Shown here piece by piece: positions 8,171 through 16,581 of a stretch of 64,000 nt of DNA. The position numbers and the translations under genes were made by a program. This DNA is from CAVUDO01 sp963740255 (GTDB taxonomy: Bacteria; Actinomycetota; Actinomycetes; Mycobacteriales; Cryptosporangiaceae): the NCBI GenBank assembly GCA_963740255.1, contig CAVUDO010000002.1:620001-684000 (forward strand), in the 5' to 3' direction. Below the pieces are notes generated by a model. That model did not search any database, had not been told where the DNA came from, and was given only the letters and a program-made list of their open reading frames with translations. The stretch's first letter is position 1. The number at the start of each line of letters is the position of its first letter.

Positions 8171-9886
8171 TTGGCGCAGTCGGCACGGACGACCAAGCAC
8201 GTGTTCGTCACCGGAGGGGTCGCCTCCTCTCTCGGTAAGGGCCTGACCGCCAGCAGCCTGGGCAACCTGCTCACGGCGCGGGGCCTGCGGGTCGTCATGC
8301 AGAAGCTCGACCCCTACCTCAACGTCGACCCCGGGACGATGAACCCGTTCCAGCACGGCGAGGTGTTCGTCACCGAGGACGGGGCCGAGACCGACCTGGA
8401 CGTCGGCCACTACGAACGGTTCCTCGACACCGACCTGCGGGCCGCGGCCAACGTCACCACCGGCCAGGTGTACAGCCAGGTGATCGCCAAGGAACGGCGC
8501 GGCGAGTACCTCGGCGACACCGTGCAGGTGATCCCGCACATCACCAACGAGATCAAGGAACGGATCCGCCGGATGGCCGAGGCCGGCCCGGACGGACCCG
8601 CGCCCGACGTGGTGATCACCGAGGTCGGCGGCACCGTCGGCGACATCGAGTCGCTGCCGTTCCTGGAGGCGATCCGGCAGATCCGGCACGACGTCGGGCG
8701 CGACCACTGCCTGTTCGTCCACGTCTCGCTGGTGCCCTACCTGGCGCCCAGCGGGGAGCTGAAGACGAAGCCGACCCAGCACTCCGTGGCGGCGCTGCGC
8801 AACATCGGTGTGCAGCCCGACGCGATCGTCTGCCGGTCCGACCGCGAGATCCCCGACGCGCTCAAGCGCAAGATCAGCCTGATGTGCGACGTGGACGCCG
8901 ACGCGGTCGTGTCGGCGGCCGATGCCCCGTCGATCTACGACATCCCCAAGGTGCTGCACCGGGAGGGCCTGGACGCCTACGTGGTCCGCCGTCTCGGACT
9001 GCCGTTCCGCGACGTGGACTGGTCGGGCTGGGACGACGTGCTCGAACGCGTGCACCGGCCCCGCCAGACGGTGACGATCGCCCTGGTCGGCAAGTACGTC
9101 GACCTGCCGGACGCGTACCTGTCGGTCACCGAGGCGCTGCGGGCCGGCGGCTTCGCCAACCACGCCCGGGTGGAGCTGCGCTGGGTGGCCTCGGACGAGT
9201 GCGTCACCCGCGCCGGGGCCGAGGCGGCACTGGCGGGCGTGGACGGGGTGCTGATCCCCGGCGGCTTCGGTGTGCGGGGGATCGAGGGCAAGCTCGGTGC
9301 GGTGCGCTACGCGCGGGAGAACGGCGTGCCGACGCTCGGGCTGTGCCTGGGCCTGCAGTGCATGGTGATCGAGGTGGCCCGTGCGCTGGGTGAACTCGAC
9401 AACGCGAACTCGACCGAGTTCGACGCCCTGGCGGCCCACCCGGTGATCGCCACGATGGCCGACCAGCAGGACGTCGTGGCCGGCGACCGGGACATGGGCG
9501 GCACGATGCGGCTGGGCTCCTACCCGGCCACCCTGCTGCCGGGCAGCCTGGTCGCCGAGGCATACGGCACGACGACCGTGACCGAGCGGCACCGGCACCG
9601 CTACGAGGTCAACAACGCCTACCGGGACGAGCTGGCCAAGGCCGGCCTGGTGTTCTCCGGCACCTCGCCGGACGGCACCCTGGTGGAGTTCGTCGAGATG
9701 GCCCGCGACCAGCACCCGTTCTTCGTCGCCACCCAGGCGCACCCGGAGTTCAAGTCGCGTCCGACCCGGGCGCACCCGCTGTTCCGCGCGTTCGTCGCGG
9801 CCGCGGTGAGCTACGCCGAGGCGGGTCGGCTGCCGGTGGAGGTCCAGCCCGCGCCGGCGGTCCTCCCCGAGCCGGCCGTCCGCTGA
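8171..9886 (+). CDS. pyrG: CTP synthase
   Basis: A 571-residue CTP synthase, which makes CTP from UTP with glutamine and ATP. The N-terminal synthetase domain begins KHVFVTGGVASSLGKGLTAS with the P-loop lysines, followed by KLDPYLNVDPGTMNPFQHGE. The glutaminase domain has the nucleophile cysteine in LGLCLGLQCM near 395, and the His/Glu pair in AHPEFKSRPTRAHPLF near 520. The chosen start is TTG 8171, nine bases after GGAG at 8161. It is followed two bases after its stop by the Nudix gene, the usual actinobacterial arrangement. Confidence 0.96.
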   Translation: MAQSARTTKHVFVTGGVASSLGKGLTASSLGNLLTARGLRVVMQKLDPYLNVDPGTMNPFQHGEVFVTEDGAETDLDVGHYERFLDTDLRAAANVTTGQVYSQVIAKERRGEYLGDTVQVIPHITNEIKERIRRMAEAGPDGPAPDVVITEVGGTVGDIESLPFLEAIRQIRHDVGRDHCLFVHVSLVPYLAPSGELKTKPTQHSVAALRNIGVQPDAIVCRSDREIPDALKRKISLMCDVDADAVVSAADAPSIYDIPKVLHREGLDAYVVRRLGLPFRDVDWSGWDDVLERVHRPRQTVTIALVGKYVDLPDAYLSVTEALRAGGFANHARVELRWVASDECVTRAGAEAALAGVDGVLIPGGFGVRGIEGKLGAVRYARENGVPTLGLCLGLQCMVIEVARALGELDNANSTEFDALAAHPVIATMADQQDVVAGDRDMGGTMRLGSYPATLLPGSLVAEAYGTTTVTERHRHRYEVNNAYRDELAKAGLVFSGTSPDGTLVEFVEMARDQHPFFVATQAHPEFKSRPTRAHPLFRAFVAAAVSYAEAGRLPVEVQPAPAVLPEPAVR

Positions 9887-9888
9887 CG

Positions 9889-10515
9889 ATGCCCGCCAAG
9901 GAGCGTTACCGGGTGGTGAACCGGAGCACCGCGTTCTCCGGACCGGTGTTCGACGTGCTCACCGACGAGGTGACGATGCCCGGCGGGCGCACCGCGCGGC
10001 GCGACTGGATGCGCCACCCGGGTGCCGTCGGCGTGGTGGCGGTGAACCGCCCCGACGGCCCGGACCCCCGGGTGCTGCTGGTCCGCCAGTACCGGCATCC
10101 GGTGGCCTCGGCGTTGTGGGAGCTGCCGGCGGGCCTGCTGGACGTGGCCGGCGAGCCGGCGCTGGAGACCGCCGCCCGGGAACTGGCCGAGGAGGCCGAC
10201 CTGCGGGCCGAACGCTGGGACACGCTGGTGGACCTGCTCACCACCCCCGGGTGCAGCAACGAGGCGATCCGGCTGTTCCTGGCCCGCGACCTCTCCCCGG
10301 TGGCCGAGGCCGAGCGGCACGTCCGCACCCACGAGGAGGCGGACATGACGACAAGCTGGGTCGACCTGGACGAGGCGGTGCGGATGGTGCTGAACGGGGA
10401 GATCCAGAACGCGGCGTGCGTGGCGGGTGTGCTGGCTGCCGCGCAGGCCCGGGCCGGCGGCTGGTCGTCGCTGCGGTCCGGCGACGCGCCGTGGTCGTCC
10501 CGGCCGGTGCGCTGA
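9889..10515 (+). CDS. Nudix hydrolase, ADP-ribose pyrophosphatase type
   Basis: A 208-residue Nudix protein. The Nudix box lies at about residues 84-106 (GLLDVAGEP, then RELAEEADL). The glycine near the end of the box is replaced by alanine-aspartate, as in some members. LPAGLLD before the box and the tail FLARDLSP are typical of the ADP-ribose pyrophosphatase group, which hydrolyses ADP-ribose to AMP and ribose phosphate. It starts two bases after pyrG and corresponds in position to Rv1700 of Mycobacterium tuberculosis. Substrate is inferred from family only. Confidence 0.85.
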   Translation: MPAKERYRVVNRSTAFSGPVFDVLTDEVTMPGGRTARRDWMRHPGAVGVVAVNRPDGPDPRVLLVRQYRHPVASALWELPAGLLDVAGEPALETAARELAEEADLRAERWDTLVDLLTTPGCSNEAIRLFLARDLSPVAEAERHVRTHEEADMTTSWVDLDEAVRMVLNGEIQNAACVAGVLAAAQARAGGWSSLRSGDAPWSSRPVR

Positions 10516-10700
10516 CGGGCGACCGTGCGGCATCGGGCTCGACCCTCCTCATGCGACTTTCGATTCTTCGGAATTCTGGCAACCTTGCCTTCGACCCGTT
10601 CATTCCGTCGGGCGGAAGGCCCGCATAGAATCCGATTTGCCACAGGCACCCGTCGCGCACAGGTGTCCACCCCACACCGCCGCCAGGAAGGTCCGTTGCC

Positions 10701-11816
10701 GTGAAGGTCGGTATTCCCCGTGAGGTGAAGAACCACGAGTACCGGGTGGCGATCACCCCGGCCGGCGTCAACGAGCTCGTCCGCCACGGACACGAGGTGG
10801 TCGTCGAGTCCGGTGCCGGCGTCGGTTCGTCCATCGCCGACGAGTACTTCGGCGCCGCCGGCGCCCAGATTCTGCCCCGCGCCGACGAGGTGTGGGATGC
10901 CGCCGAGCTGGTGCTGAAGGTCAAGGAGCCCGTTCCGGAGGAGTACGACTGGATGCGGCCCGGCCAGACCCTGTTCACCTACCTCCACCTCGCCGCGGCG
11001 AAGAACTGCACCGAGGCGCTGGCGCACCGCAAGATCACCGGCATCGCCTACGAGACGGTGGAGCTGCCCGACCGGTCGTTGCCGCTGCTCGCTCCGATGA
11101 GCGAGGTCGCCGGCCGGCTCGCGCCGCAGGTCGGGGCCTACCATCTGATGCGCGCCGGCGGGGGCCGCGGCGTCCTGATGGGCGGGGTGTCCGGCGTCTA
11201 CGCCGCCAAGACCGTGGTGATCGGCGCCGGGGTGTCCGGCATGAACGCCGTGGCGATCGCGCTGGGCATGCAGGCCGAGGTGCTGCTGCTGGACACCAAC
11301 ATCGCCCGGCTGCGCCAGGCCGACGCGATCTACCAGGGTCATCTGCAGACCATCGCCTCCAACGCGTACGAGATCGAGCGGGCCGTCCTCGACGCCGACC
11401 TGGTGATCGGCGCCGTGCTGGTCCCCGGTACCAAGGCCCCGACGTTGATCGGCAACGAGCTGGTCAGCCGGATGCGGCCCGGCAGCGTCCTGGTGGACAT
11501 CTCGATCGACCAGGGCGGCTGCTTCGAGGACTCCCGGCCCACCACGCACGCCGAGCCGACCTACCCGGTGCACGATGCGCTGTTCTACTGCGTGGCCAAC
11601 ATGCCCGGAGCGGTGCCGCACACCTCCACCTACGCGCTCACCAACGTCACCCTCCCGTACGTGCTCGAGCTCGCCAACCGGGGCTGGCGCGACGCGATGC
11701 GGGCCGACCCCGCGCTGGCGCTCGGACTGAACACCTTCGACGGCCACGTCACCTACGGGCCGGTGGCGCAGGCGCACGGCATGCCGGTGCTCGAGCTGGC
11801 CGAGGTGCTGGCCTGA
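10701..11816 (+). CDS. ald: Alanine dehydrogenase
   Basis: A 371-residue NAD-dependent alanine dehydrogenase that interconverts alanine with pyruvate and ammonia. It starts MKVGIPREVKNHEYRVAITPAGV, has the catalytic-site stretch LFTYLHLAAAKNCTEAL near residue 92, the substrate loop MSEVAGRLAPQ and a Rossmann motif VIGAGVSGMNA near 175. GTG 10701 follows AGGAAGG at 10685-10691. The 185-base gap upstream gives it its own promoter region; TAGAAT at 10626-10631 is a possible -10 box but I see no good -35. In actinobacteria this gene is often controlled by an Lrp/AldR protein; none is encoded here. Confidence 0.95.
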   Translation: MKVGIPREVKNHEYRVAITPAGVNELVRHGHEVVVESGAGVGSSIADEYFGAAGAQILPRADEVWDAAELVLKVKEPVPEEYDWMRPGQTLFTYLHLAAAKNCTEALAHRKITGIAYETVELPDRSLPLLAPMSEVAGRLAPQVGAYHLMRAGGGRGVLMGGVSGVYAAKTVVIGAGVSGMNAVAIALGMQAEVLLLDTNIARLRQADAIYQGHLQTIASNAYEIERAVLDADLVIGAVLVPGTKAPTLIGNELVSRMRPGSVLVDISIDQGGCFEDSRPTTHAEPTYPVHDALFYCVANMPGAVPHTSTYALTNVTLPYVLELANRGWRDAMRADPALALGLNTFDGHVTYGPVAQAHGMPVLELAEVLA

Positions 11817-12787
11817 CCCAGGCCGAGCCCCTCGACCAGGCGGCCGGGCAACCTCCGCCGGCCGCGGGGTCGCTGGCGCGCGCGGTTCGGGGGTACCTCG
11901 ACCACCTCGCGGTGGAACGGGGGCTGGCCCGCAACACCCTGGCCGCCTACCGGCGCGATCTGACCCGGTACCAGGCCGTGCTGGCCGAGGACGGGATCGG
12001 CGACCTCGCCGCGATCGGCGAGCGGCACGTCGGCGACTACCTGGCCCGGCTGCGTGCGGGCGACGCCGACCACCCTCCGCTGGCCACCGCGTCGGCCGCC
12101 CGTGCGGTGATCGCCGTCCGGGGACTGCACCGTTTCGCCGTCCGGGACGGCCTGGCCACGGACGACCCGGCCCGGGACGTCCGGCCGCCGACGCCGCCCC
12201 GCCGGCTCCCCAAGGCCCTGCCCCTCGGCGAGGTCGAGCGGCTGCTGGAGGCGGCGAGCGCCCCCGCCGGCCCGCTGGCGCTGCGCGACCGGGCGCTGCT
12301 GGAGGTGCTCTACGGCACGGGCGCCCGGATCTCCGAGGCCGTCGGCCTCGCGGTCGACGACCTGGACCGGGCGGCCGAGACCGTGACCGTGTCCGGCAAG
12401 GGCGGCAAGAGCCGCATCGTCCCGGTCGGCTCCTACGCCCGGCGGGCCGTGGACGACTACCTGGTCCGGGCCAGGCCGGCGTTGGCCGCCGCCGGCCGGG
12501 GGAGTGCCGCGCTGTTCCTCAACGCCCGCGGCAGCCGGCTCACCCGGCAGGGCGGGTGGACGATCCTCCGGGCGGCGGCGGAGCGGGCCGGACTGACCAT
12601 CGCGGTCTCGCCGCACGCGCTGCGGCACTCGTTCGCCACCCACCTGCTCGACGGCGGGGCCGACATCCGGGTCGTCCAGGAGCTGCTGGGACATGCGTCG
12701 GTCTCGACCACGCAGGTGTACACGCTGGTCACGGTCGACCGGCTCCGGGAGGTGTACGCCACCGCGCACCCACGCGCGCTGGGCTGA
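11813..12787 (+). CDS. xerD: Tyrosine recombinase XerD
   Basis: A tyrosine recombinase of about 324 residues that resolves chromosome dimers at dif with XerC. The N-terminal SAM-like domain has YLDHLAVERGLARNTLAAYRRDL. The catalytic domain has Arg in YGTGARISEAVGL, Lys in SGKGGKSRIVPVG, HALRHSFATH (HxxR), His in LLGHASVSTTQ and the Tyr in TQVYT near residue 307. No ATG, GTG or TTG lies in frame close to the expected N-terminus. The best start is CTG 11813, which overlaps the ald stop (CTGA). A dif-like candidate site lies in this same window at 44015-44042. Confidence 0.9.
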   Translation: MTQAEPLDQAAGQPPPAAGSLARAVRGYLDHLAVERGLARNTLAAYRRDLTRYQAVLAEDGIGDLAAIGERHVGDYLARLRAGDADHPPLATASAARAVIAVRGLHRFAVRDGLATDDPARDVRPPTPPRRLPKALPLGEVERLLEAASAPAGPLALRDRALLEVLYGTGARISEAVGLAVDDLDRAAETVTVSGKGGKSRIVPVGSYARRAVDDYLVRARPALAAAGRGSAALFLNARGSRLTRQGGWTILRAAAERAGLTIAVSPHALRHSFATHLLDGGADIRVVQELLGHASVSTTQVYTLVTVDRLREVYATAHPRALG

Positions 12788-12858
12788 GCCCCACGTCAGT
12801 CCTCTCCGGACTCCAGCAGGTGCGACACGCCGGTCGACGTGGCGTTCTGTCGACATTC

Positions 12859-12888
12859 TTGGTTCCACCCCGCGGGCGTCCCTACAGT
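12859..12888 (+). promoter_or_regulatory. Predicted sigma-70-type promoter for parA
   Basis: TTGGTT at 12859-12864 and TACAGT at 12883-12888 are separated by 18 bases, in the 191-base gap between xerD and parA. It would give a leader of about 85 bases. Confidence 0.45.
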
Positions 12889-12978
12889 CAGGTGTCGTTC
12901 CCGGACTCCGCCGGCGGTCATGGCACAGACGTCCGTCGGCGACGGTCCTGGACAGCGCTGAGGTGGGGCAGGTGGGAC

Positions 12979-13902
12979 ATGGCGAGTAGAACGGATCTCG
13001 GCGACGACCCCGGCGGCCTCGATCCGACCGCCCTGGAGCAGGCCACCGTGGACCTGTCCGGCCTGGGCATCGGTACCGACTCCGGCCGCGGCGCACGCCG
13101 CAAGGCCAACGAGGTGCCGCCCGCGCCCGAGACGCACGGGCCGGCACGCATCATCGCGGTGTGCAACCAGAAGGGCGGCGTCGGCAAGACCACCAGCACG
13201 ATCAACCTCGGTGCCGCGCTGGCCGAGTACGACCGCAGGGTGCTGCTGGTCGACTTCGACCCGCAGGGCGCGCTCTCGGTCGGTCTCGGTGTCAAGGCCT
13301 ACGAACTCGACCTGACCGTCTACAACCTGCTGATGCAACCGGGGATTCGGGTCGCCGACGTGCTGGTGAAGACCAACGTGGTCGGGTTGGACTTACTGCC
13401 GTCGAACATCGACCTGTCCGCGGCGGAGGTCCAGCTCGTCAGCGAGGTGGCCCGCGAGCAGACCCTCGAACGCGCGCTACGTCAGGTGCGCGACGAGTAC
13501 GACTACGTGCTCATCGACTGCCAGCCGTCGCTGGGGCTGCTCACGGTGAACGCGCTCACCGCGGCGCACGGCGTGATCGTGCCGCTGGAATGCGAGTACT
13601 TCAGCCTGCGGGGGCTCGCGATGCTCAAGGACACGATCGAGAAGGTGCAGGCACGGCTCAACCCCGACCTGGAGATCGACGGCATCCTGGCGACCATGTA
13701 CGACGGGCGCACCGCCCACTCCCGACAGGTGCTCGCGAGGGTCGTCGAGGAGTTCGGCGACACCGTGTACGACACTGTGATCGCCCGCACCGTGCGGTTC
13801 CCGGAGACGACGGTCGTCGGCGAGCCCATCACCACCTGGGCGCCGGGCTCGGGTGGGGCGAAGGCGTACCGGGCGTTGGCCAGGGAGGTGCTCAGCCGGT
13901 GA
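12979..13902 (+). CDS. ParA-family ATPase
   Basis: A 307-residue Soj/ParA-type ATPase. A variable N-terminus of about 55 residues is followed by the deviant Walker A in CNQKGGVGKTTSTINLGAALAEYDRRVLLVD (lysines near 60-66), then DFDPQGALS, the Walker B stretch YVLIDCQPSLG and ECEYFSLRGL. ATG 12979 is preferred over upstream GTG codons because it follows a purine-rich stretch and gives the family-like length. It is the orthologue by position of Rv1708, which lies before scpA/scpB. The partner is more likely the small protein downstream than a true ParB. Confidence 0.9.
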   Translation: MASRTDLGDDPGGLDPTALEQATVDLSGLGIGTDSGRGARRKANEVPPAPETHGPARIIAVCNQKGGVGKTTSTINLGAALAEYDRRVLLVDFDPQGALSVGLGVKAYELDLTVYNLLMQPGIRVADVLVKTNVVGLDLLPSNIDLSAAEVQLVSEVAREQTLERALRQVRDEYDYVLIDCQPSLGLLTVNALTAAHGVIVPLECEYFSLRGLAMLKDTIEKVQARLNPDLEIDGILATMYDGRTAHSRQVLARVVEEFGDTVYDTVIARTVRFPETTVVGEPITTWAPGSGGAKAYRALAREVLSR

Positions 13903-14285
13903 CACGTCGGGTCCAGTTGCCCGGAACCGCCGAGTTGTTCCGGATCACCAGCACGCGTTCGCACCCGGGCGACGCCACCGGAGGACGACCGGCCAGCGCC
14001 GCGGCGCCGGCCACGCCGCCCTCGCAGGTGACGTCGTTGCCGTCGGCCCGCTCCCGCAGCCGCCGCACGGCCGACCGGCAGCGCCACGACGAGAAGATCA
14101 CGGTGTACCTGTCGTCGGAGCAGCTGGTCTCGCTGGAACGCGCGCGGCTGGATCTGCGGGCCGAGTTGGGCCTCGTTGCCGACCGGGGGCGCCTGGTCCG
14201 TGAGGCGATCGCGATCGTGCTCGACGACCTGGAGGCGCACGGCGACGCCTCGGTGATCGTGCGTCGGCTGACCGGCGGCCGCTGA
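13899..14285 (+). CDS. Small DNA-binding-like protein downstream of ParA (RHH-like)
   Basis: A 128-residue basic protein. The first 60 residues are low complexity (rich in Ala, Pro, Ser, Arg). Residues 68-125 begin DEKITVYLSSEQLVSLERARL and end with an AIAIVLDDLEAHG helix. A short strand followed by two helices is what ribbon-helix-helix proteins show. The GTG start overlaps the ParA stop by 4 bp, so co-translation is likely, and RHH proteins often serve as ParA partners or autorepressors. The fold assignment is inference. Confidence 0.6.
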   Translation: MTRRVQLPGTAELFRITSTRSHPGDATGGRPASAAAPATPPSQVTSLPSARSRSRRTADRQRHDEKITVYLSSEQLVSLERARLDLRAELGLVADRGRLVREAIAIVLDDLEAHGDASVIVRRLTGGR

Positions 14286-14286
14286 C

Positions 14287-14940
14287 GTGCTCTTCGCGCT
14301 CGGGCAGCCGTTCGCCCTGCTCGGACTCGTGCTCGCGTTCGTGGTGTCGCTGGCGCTGCGGGCGCTCGTCGCGCACCTGGTGCTGCGGCGCCGGCTCGGC
14401 CGGGTGTGGCTGGTCGACCCGCGGCGCGACTTCGACATCTTCGGTGCGGTGGCCGCCGTGCTCGGCGGCACCGGCTGGGGCCGGCGGCTGACCGAGGTGG
14501 GCGGCCGACCGCCTCCAGCGGGCGCACTGCTGGCCGGTCCGCTGGCCGTGCTCGGCGTGTCCCAGCTGGCCTTCCTCGGCTACCGGCTGGCCGACGGCGA
14601 CACGTTGCTGCTCCGGGCCTACCGGGCGTCGGACTTCCTGCGGGGGAGCGTGCCGGCGGACGTCCGCTGGCAGGTCGGAGCGTCGTTCGCCGTGGGGATG
14701 CTCTGCTTCGCCCTTCTCGCGCTGTTCCCGCTGCCGCCGCTGGACGGCTGGGGGCTGCTGGTGCGCGCGGTGCGTCGGCCGGGCACCGGTTTCCAGAAGG
14801 CGCAGCACTGGCTCGACGAGCAGAACATCGGCACGGTGATCCTGCTGGCCGGCATGATCCTGCCGCTGGCCGACGGCCGGCCGTTGCTGCTGATCCTGCT
14901 CGACTACCTCACCGCACCGGTCTTCGGGCTCTGGTCCTGA
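14287..14940 (+). CDS. M50-like membrane protein without the zinc HExxH motif
   Basis: A 217-residue membrane protein with five hydrophobic segments. The stretch LFPLPPLDGWGLL near 146-158 matches the NPxPxLDG loop of site-2 (M50) proteases, but the helix where HExxH should be reads LALRALVAHLVL, with no HE pair. It therefore looks like a non-catalytic M50 relative. The GTG start lies one base after the preceding stop, between parA and scpA, and comparable membrane genes occur there in other actinomycetes. A membrane tether for the segregation block is possible but unproven. Confidence 0.6.
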   Translation: MLFALGQPFALLGLVLAFVVSLALRALVAHLVLRRRLGRVWLVDPRRDFDIFGAVAAVLGGTGWGRRLTEVGGRPPPAGALLAGPLAVLGVSQLAFLGYRLADGDTLLLRAYRASDFLRGSVPADVRWQVGASFAVGMLCFALLALFPLPPLDGWGLLVRAVRRPGTGFQKAQHWLDEQNIGTVILLAGMILPLADGRPLLLILLDYLTAPVFGLWS

Positions 14941-15010
14941 CCGGGTGGGCGCGGCCCCTCGTACGTGGTCGCGGTGCGCCGGTGCCGTGACGCTGCGCTA
15001 CGGTCATCCG

Positions 15011-15874
15011 GTGAGTGAGGAGGAGACCGCCCCGGCGCGGGACGGCGTCTTCCGGGTGCGGCTGGACAACTTCGAGGGCCCGTTCGACCTGCTGCTCCAA
15101 CTGATCAGCAAGCACAAGCTCGACGTCACCGAGGTGGCCCTGCACCAGGTCACCGACGACTTCATCGCGCACATTCGGGCCGCCGGGCAGGACTGGGACC
15201 TCGGTCAGGCCACCGAGTTCCTGCTGGTGGCGGCCACCCTGCTCGACCTGAAGGCCGCCCGGCTGCTGCCCGCCGCCGAGGTCGAGGACGAGGACGACCT
15301 GGCCCTGCTGGAGGCCCGCGACCTGCTCTTCGCCCGGCTGCTGCAGTACCGGGCGTACAAGCAGGTCGCGGCGTTCCTGGCCGACCGGGAACGGGAGGCG
15401 TCGCGGCGCTGGCCGCGGACGGTGTCGCTGGAGGCCCGGTTCGCCGCGCTGATGCCGGAGGTGCTGCTCGGGATCGGCGTGGAGCAGTTCGCGCAGATCG
15501 CGGCGAAGGCGCTGGCACCGCGCCCGGTTCCGGTGGTGGGACTGGACCACCTGCACACCCCGCAGGTGAGCGTGCGGGAACACGCGGCCGTGCTGCGGGA
15601 GCGGCTGGCCCGGATCGGCGCGGCCACCTTCCGGACGCTGGCCGCCGACTGCCAGGGCACGCTGGAGGTGGTGGCCCGGTTCCTGGCCTTGCTGGAGCTC
15701 TACCGGGACGGCGCGGTGGGCTTCGACCAGGTCCAGCCGCTGGGCGAACTGCACGTACGCTGGACGGGCGGGAGCGAACCGGGAGCCGGGGTGGGCGAGA
15801 TCGACGAGTACGGCGACGAGCCGGTGCCGGCGGCCCAGGGCGCTCCGGGCGGAGCCGAGGGGGAAGACCAGTGA
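15011..15874 (+). CDS. scpA: Segregation and condensation protein A
   Basis: A kleisin of about 287 residues that bridges the SMC heads and binds ScpB. The start FRVRLDNFEGPFDLLLQLISKHKLDVTEVAL and the following ATEFLLVAATLLDLKAARLLP are diagnostic. The C-terminal winged helix covers about 215-255. GTG 15011 (VSEEETAPAR) is preferred; GTG 14945 would add 22 residues unlike the family. The stop overlaps scpB by 4 bp. Confidence 0.92.
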   Translation: MSEEETAPARDGVFRVRLDNFEGPFDLLLQLISKHKLDVTEVALHQVTDDFIAHIRAAGQDWDLGQATEFLLVAATLLDLKAARLLPAAEVEDEDDLALLEARDLLFARLLQYRAYKQVAAFLADREREASRRWPRTVSLEARFAALMPEVLLGIGVEQFAQIAAKALAPRPVPVVGLDHLHTPQVSVREHAAVLRERLARIGAATFRTLAADCQGTLEVVARFLALLELYRDGAVGFDQVQPLGELHVRWTGGSEPGAGVGEIDEYGDEPVPAAQGAPGGAEGEDQ

Positions 15875-16581
15875 CCGAGGAGCGGACCGAGGTCCGTCAC
15901 GAGGCCGCCCAGCCGCAGGGAGATGGGCCCGTGATCGACGCACCGCCCGAGGCACCCGCGGCGCCGGCGGCTGAGGTTGTCCCGTCGGTGGTCGACGGTG
16001 CCGCGCGGACGGCCGAGATCCCCCCGCCGGTGGCCGGCGGCGACCTGCGGGCCGGCATCGAGGCGATCCTGCTGGTGGTCGACGAGCCGGTGGCCGACGT
16101 CCTGCTGGCCCAGACGCTGGAGCGGCCGCAGGCCGAGGTGGTGGCCACCCTGGAGGCGCTCTCGGCCGAGTACACCGAGGCCGGCCGCGGGTTCGACCTG
16201 CGCCGGGCCGCGGGAGGCTGGCGCCTCTACACCCGCGAGGAGCATGCCGGACTGGTCGAGCGGTTCGTCCTGGAAGGCCAGCAGGCCCGGCTCACCCAGG
16301 CGGCGTTGGAGACCCTCGCGGTGGTCGCCTACAAGCAGCCCGTGACCCGGTCGAGAATCTCCGGGATCCGCGGCGTGGCGGTGGACGGGGTGATCCGCAC
16401 CCTGCTCAGCCGGCGCCTGATCGAGGAGTGCGGGGCCGAGCCGGACACCGGTGGCTACCTCTACCGCACCACCCCGCTGTTCCTGGAGAAGCTCGGCCTG
16501 GACACCCTGGACGAACTCCCCGCGCTCGCCCCCCTGCTCCCCGACTTGGACACCCTCGACGATGTCATCGCCGCGTCCTGA
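15871..16581 (+). CDS. scpB: Segregation and condensation protein B
   Basis: A 236-residue ScpB with two winged helices. An acidic/proline-rich tail of about 55 residues precedes GIEAILLVVDEPV. The key stretch LAVVAYKQPVTRSRISGIRGVAVDGVIRTLLSRRLIEECG (from about 150) is highly conserved in the family. It forms the SMC-ScpAB complex for chromosome segregation. The GTG start overlaps scpA and its end overlaps the rluB start by 20 bases. Confidence 0.93.
   Translation: MTEERTEVRHEAAQPQGDGPVIDAPPEAPAAPAAEVVPSVVDGAARTAEIPPPVAGGDLRAGIEAILLVVDEPVADVLLAQTLERPQAEVVATLEALSAEYTEAGRGFDLRRAAGGWRLYTREEHAGLVERFVLEGQQARLTQAALETLAVVAYKQPVTRSRISGIRGVAVDGVIRTLLSRRLIEECGAEPDTGGYLYRTTPLFLEKLGLDTLDELPALAPLLPDLDTLDDVIAAS

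Noticed and set aside
8009..9775. Minus-strand open frame of 588 codons opposite pyrG
   Set aside because: pyrG is certain on the plus strand and this frame has no motif.
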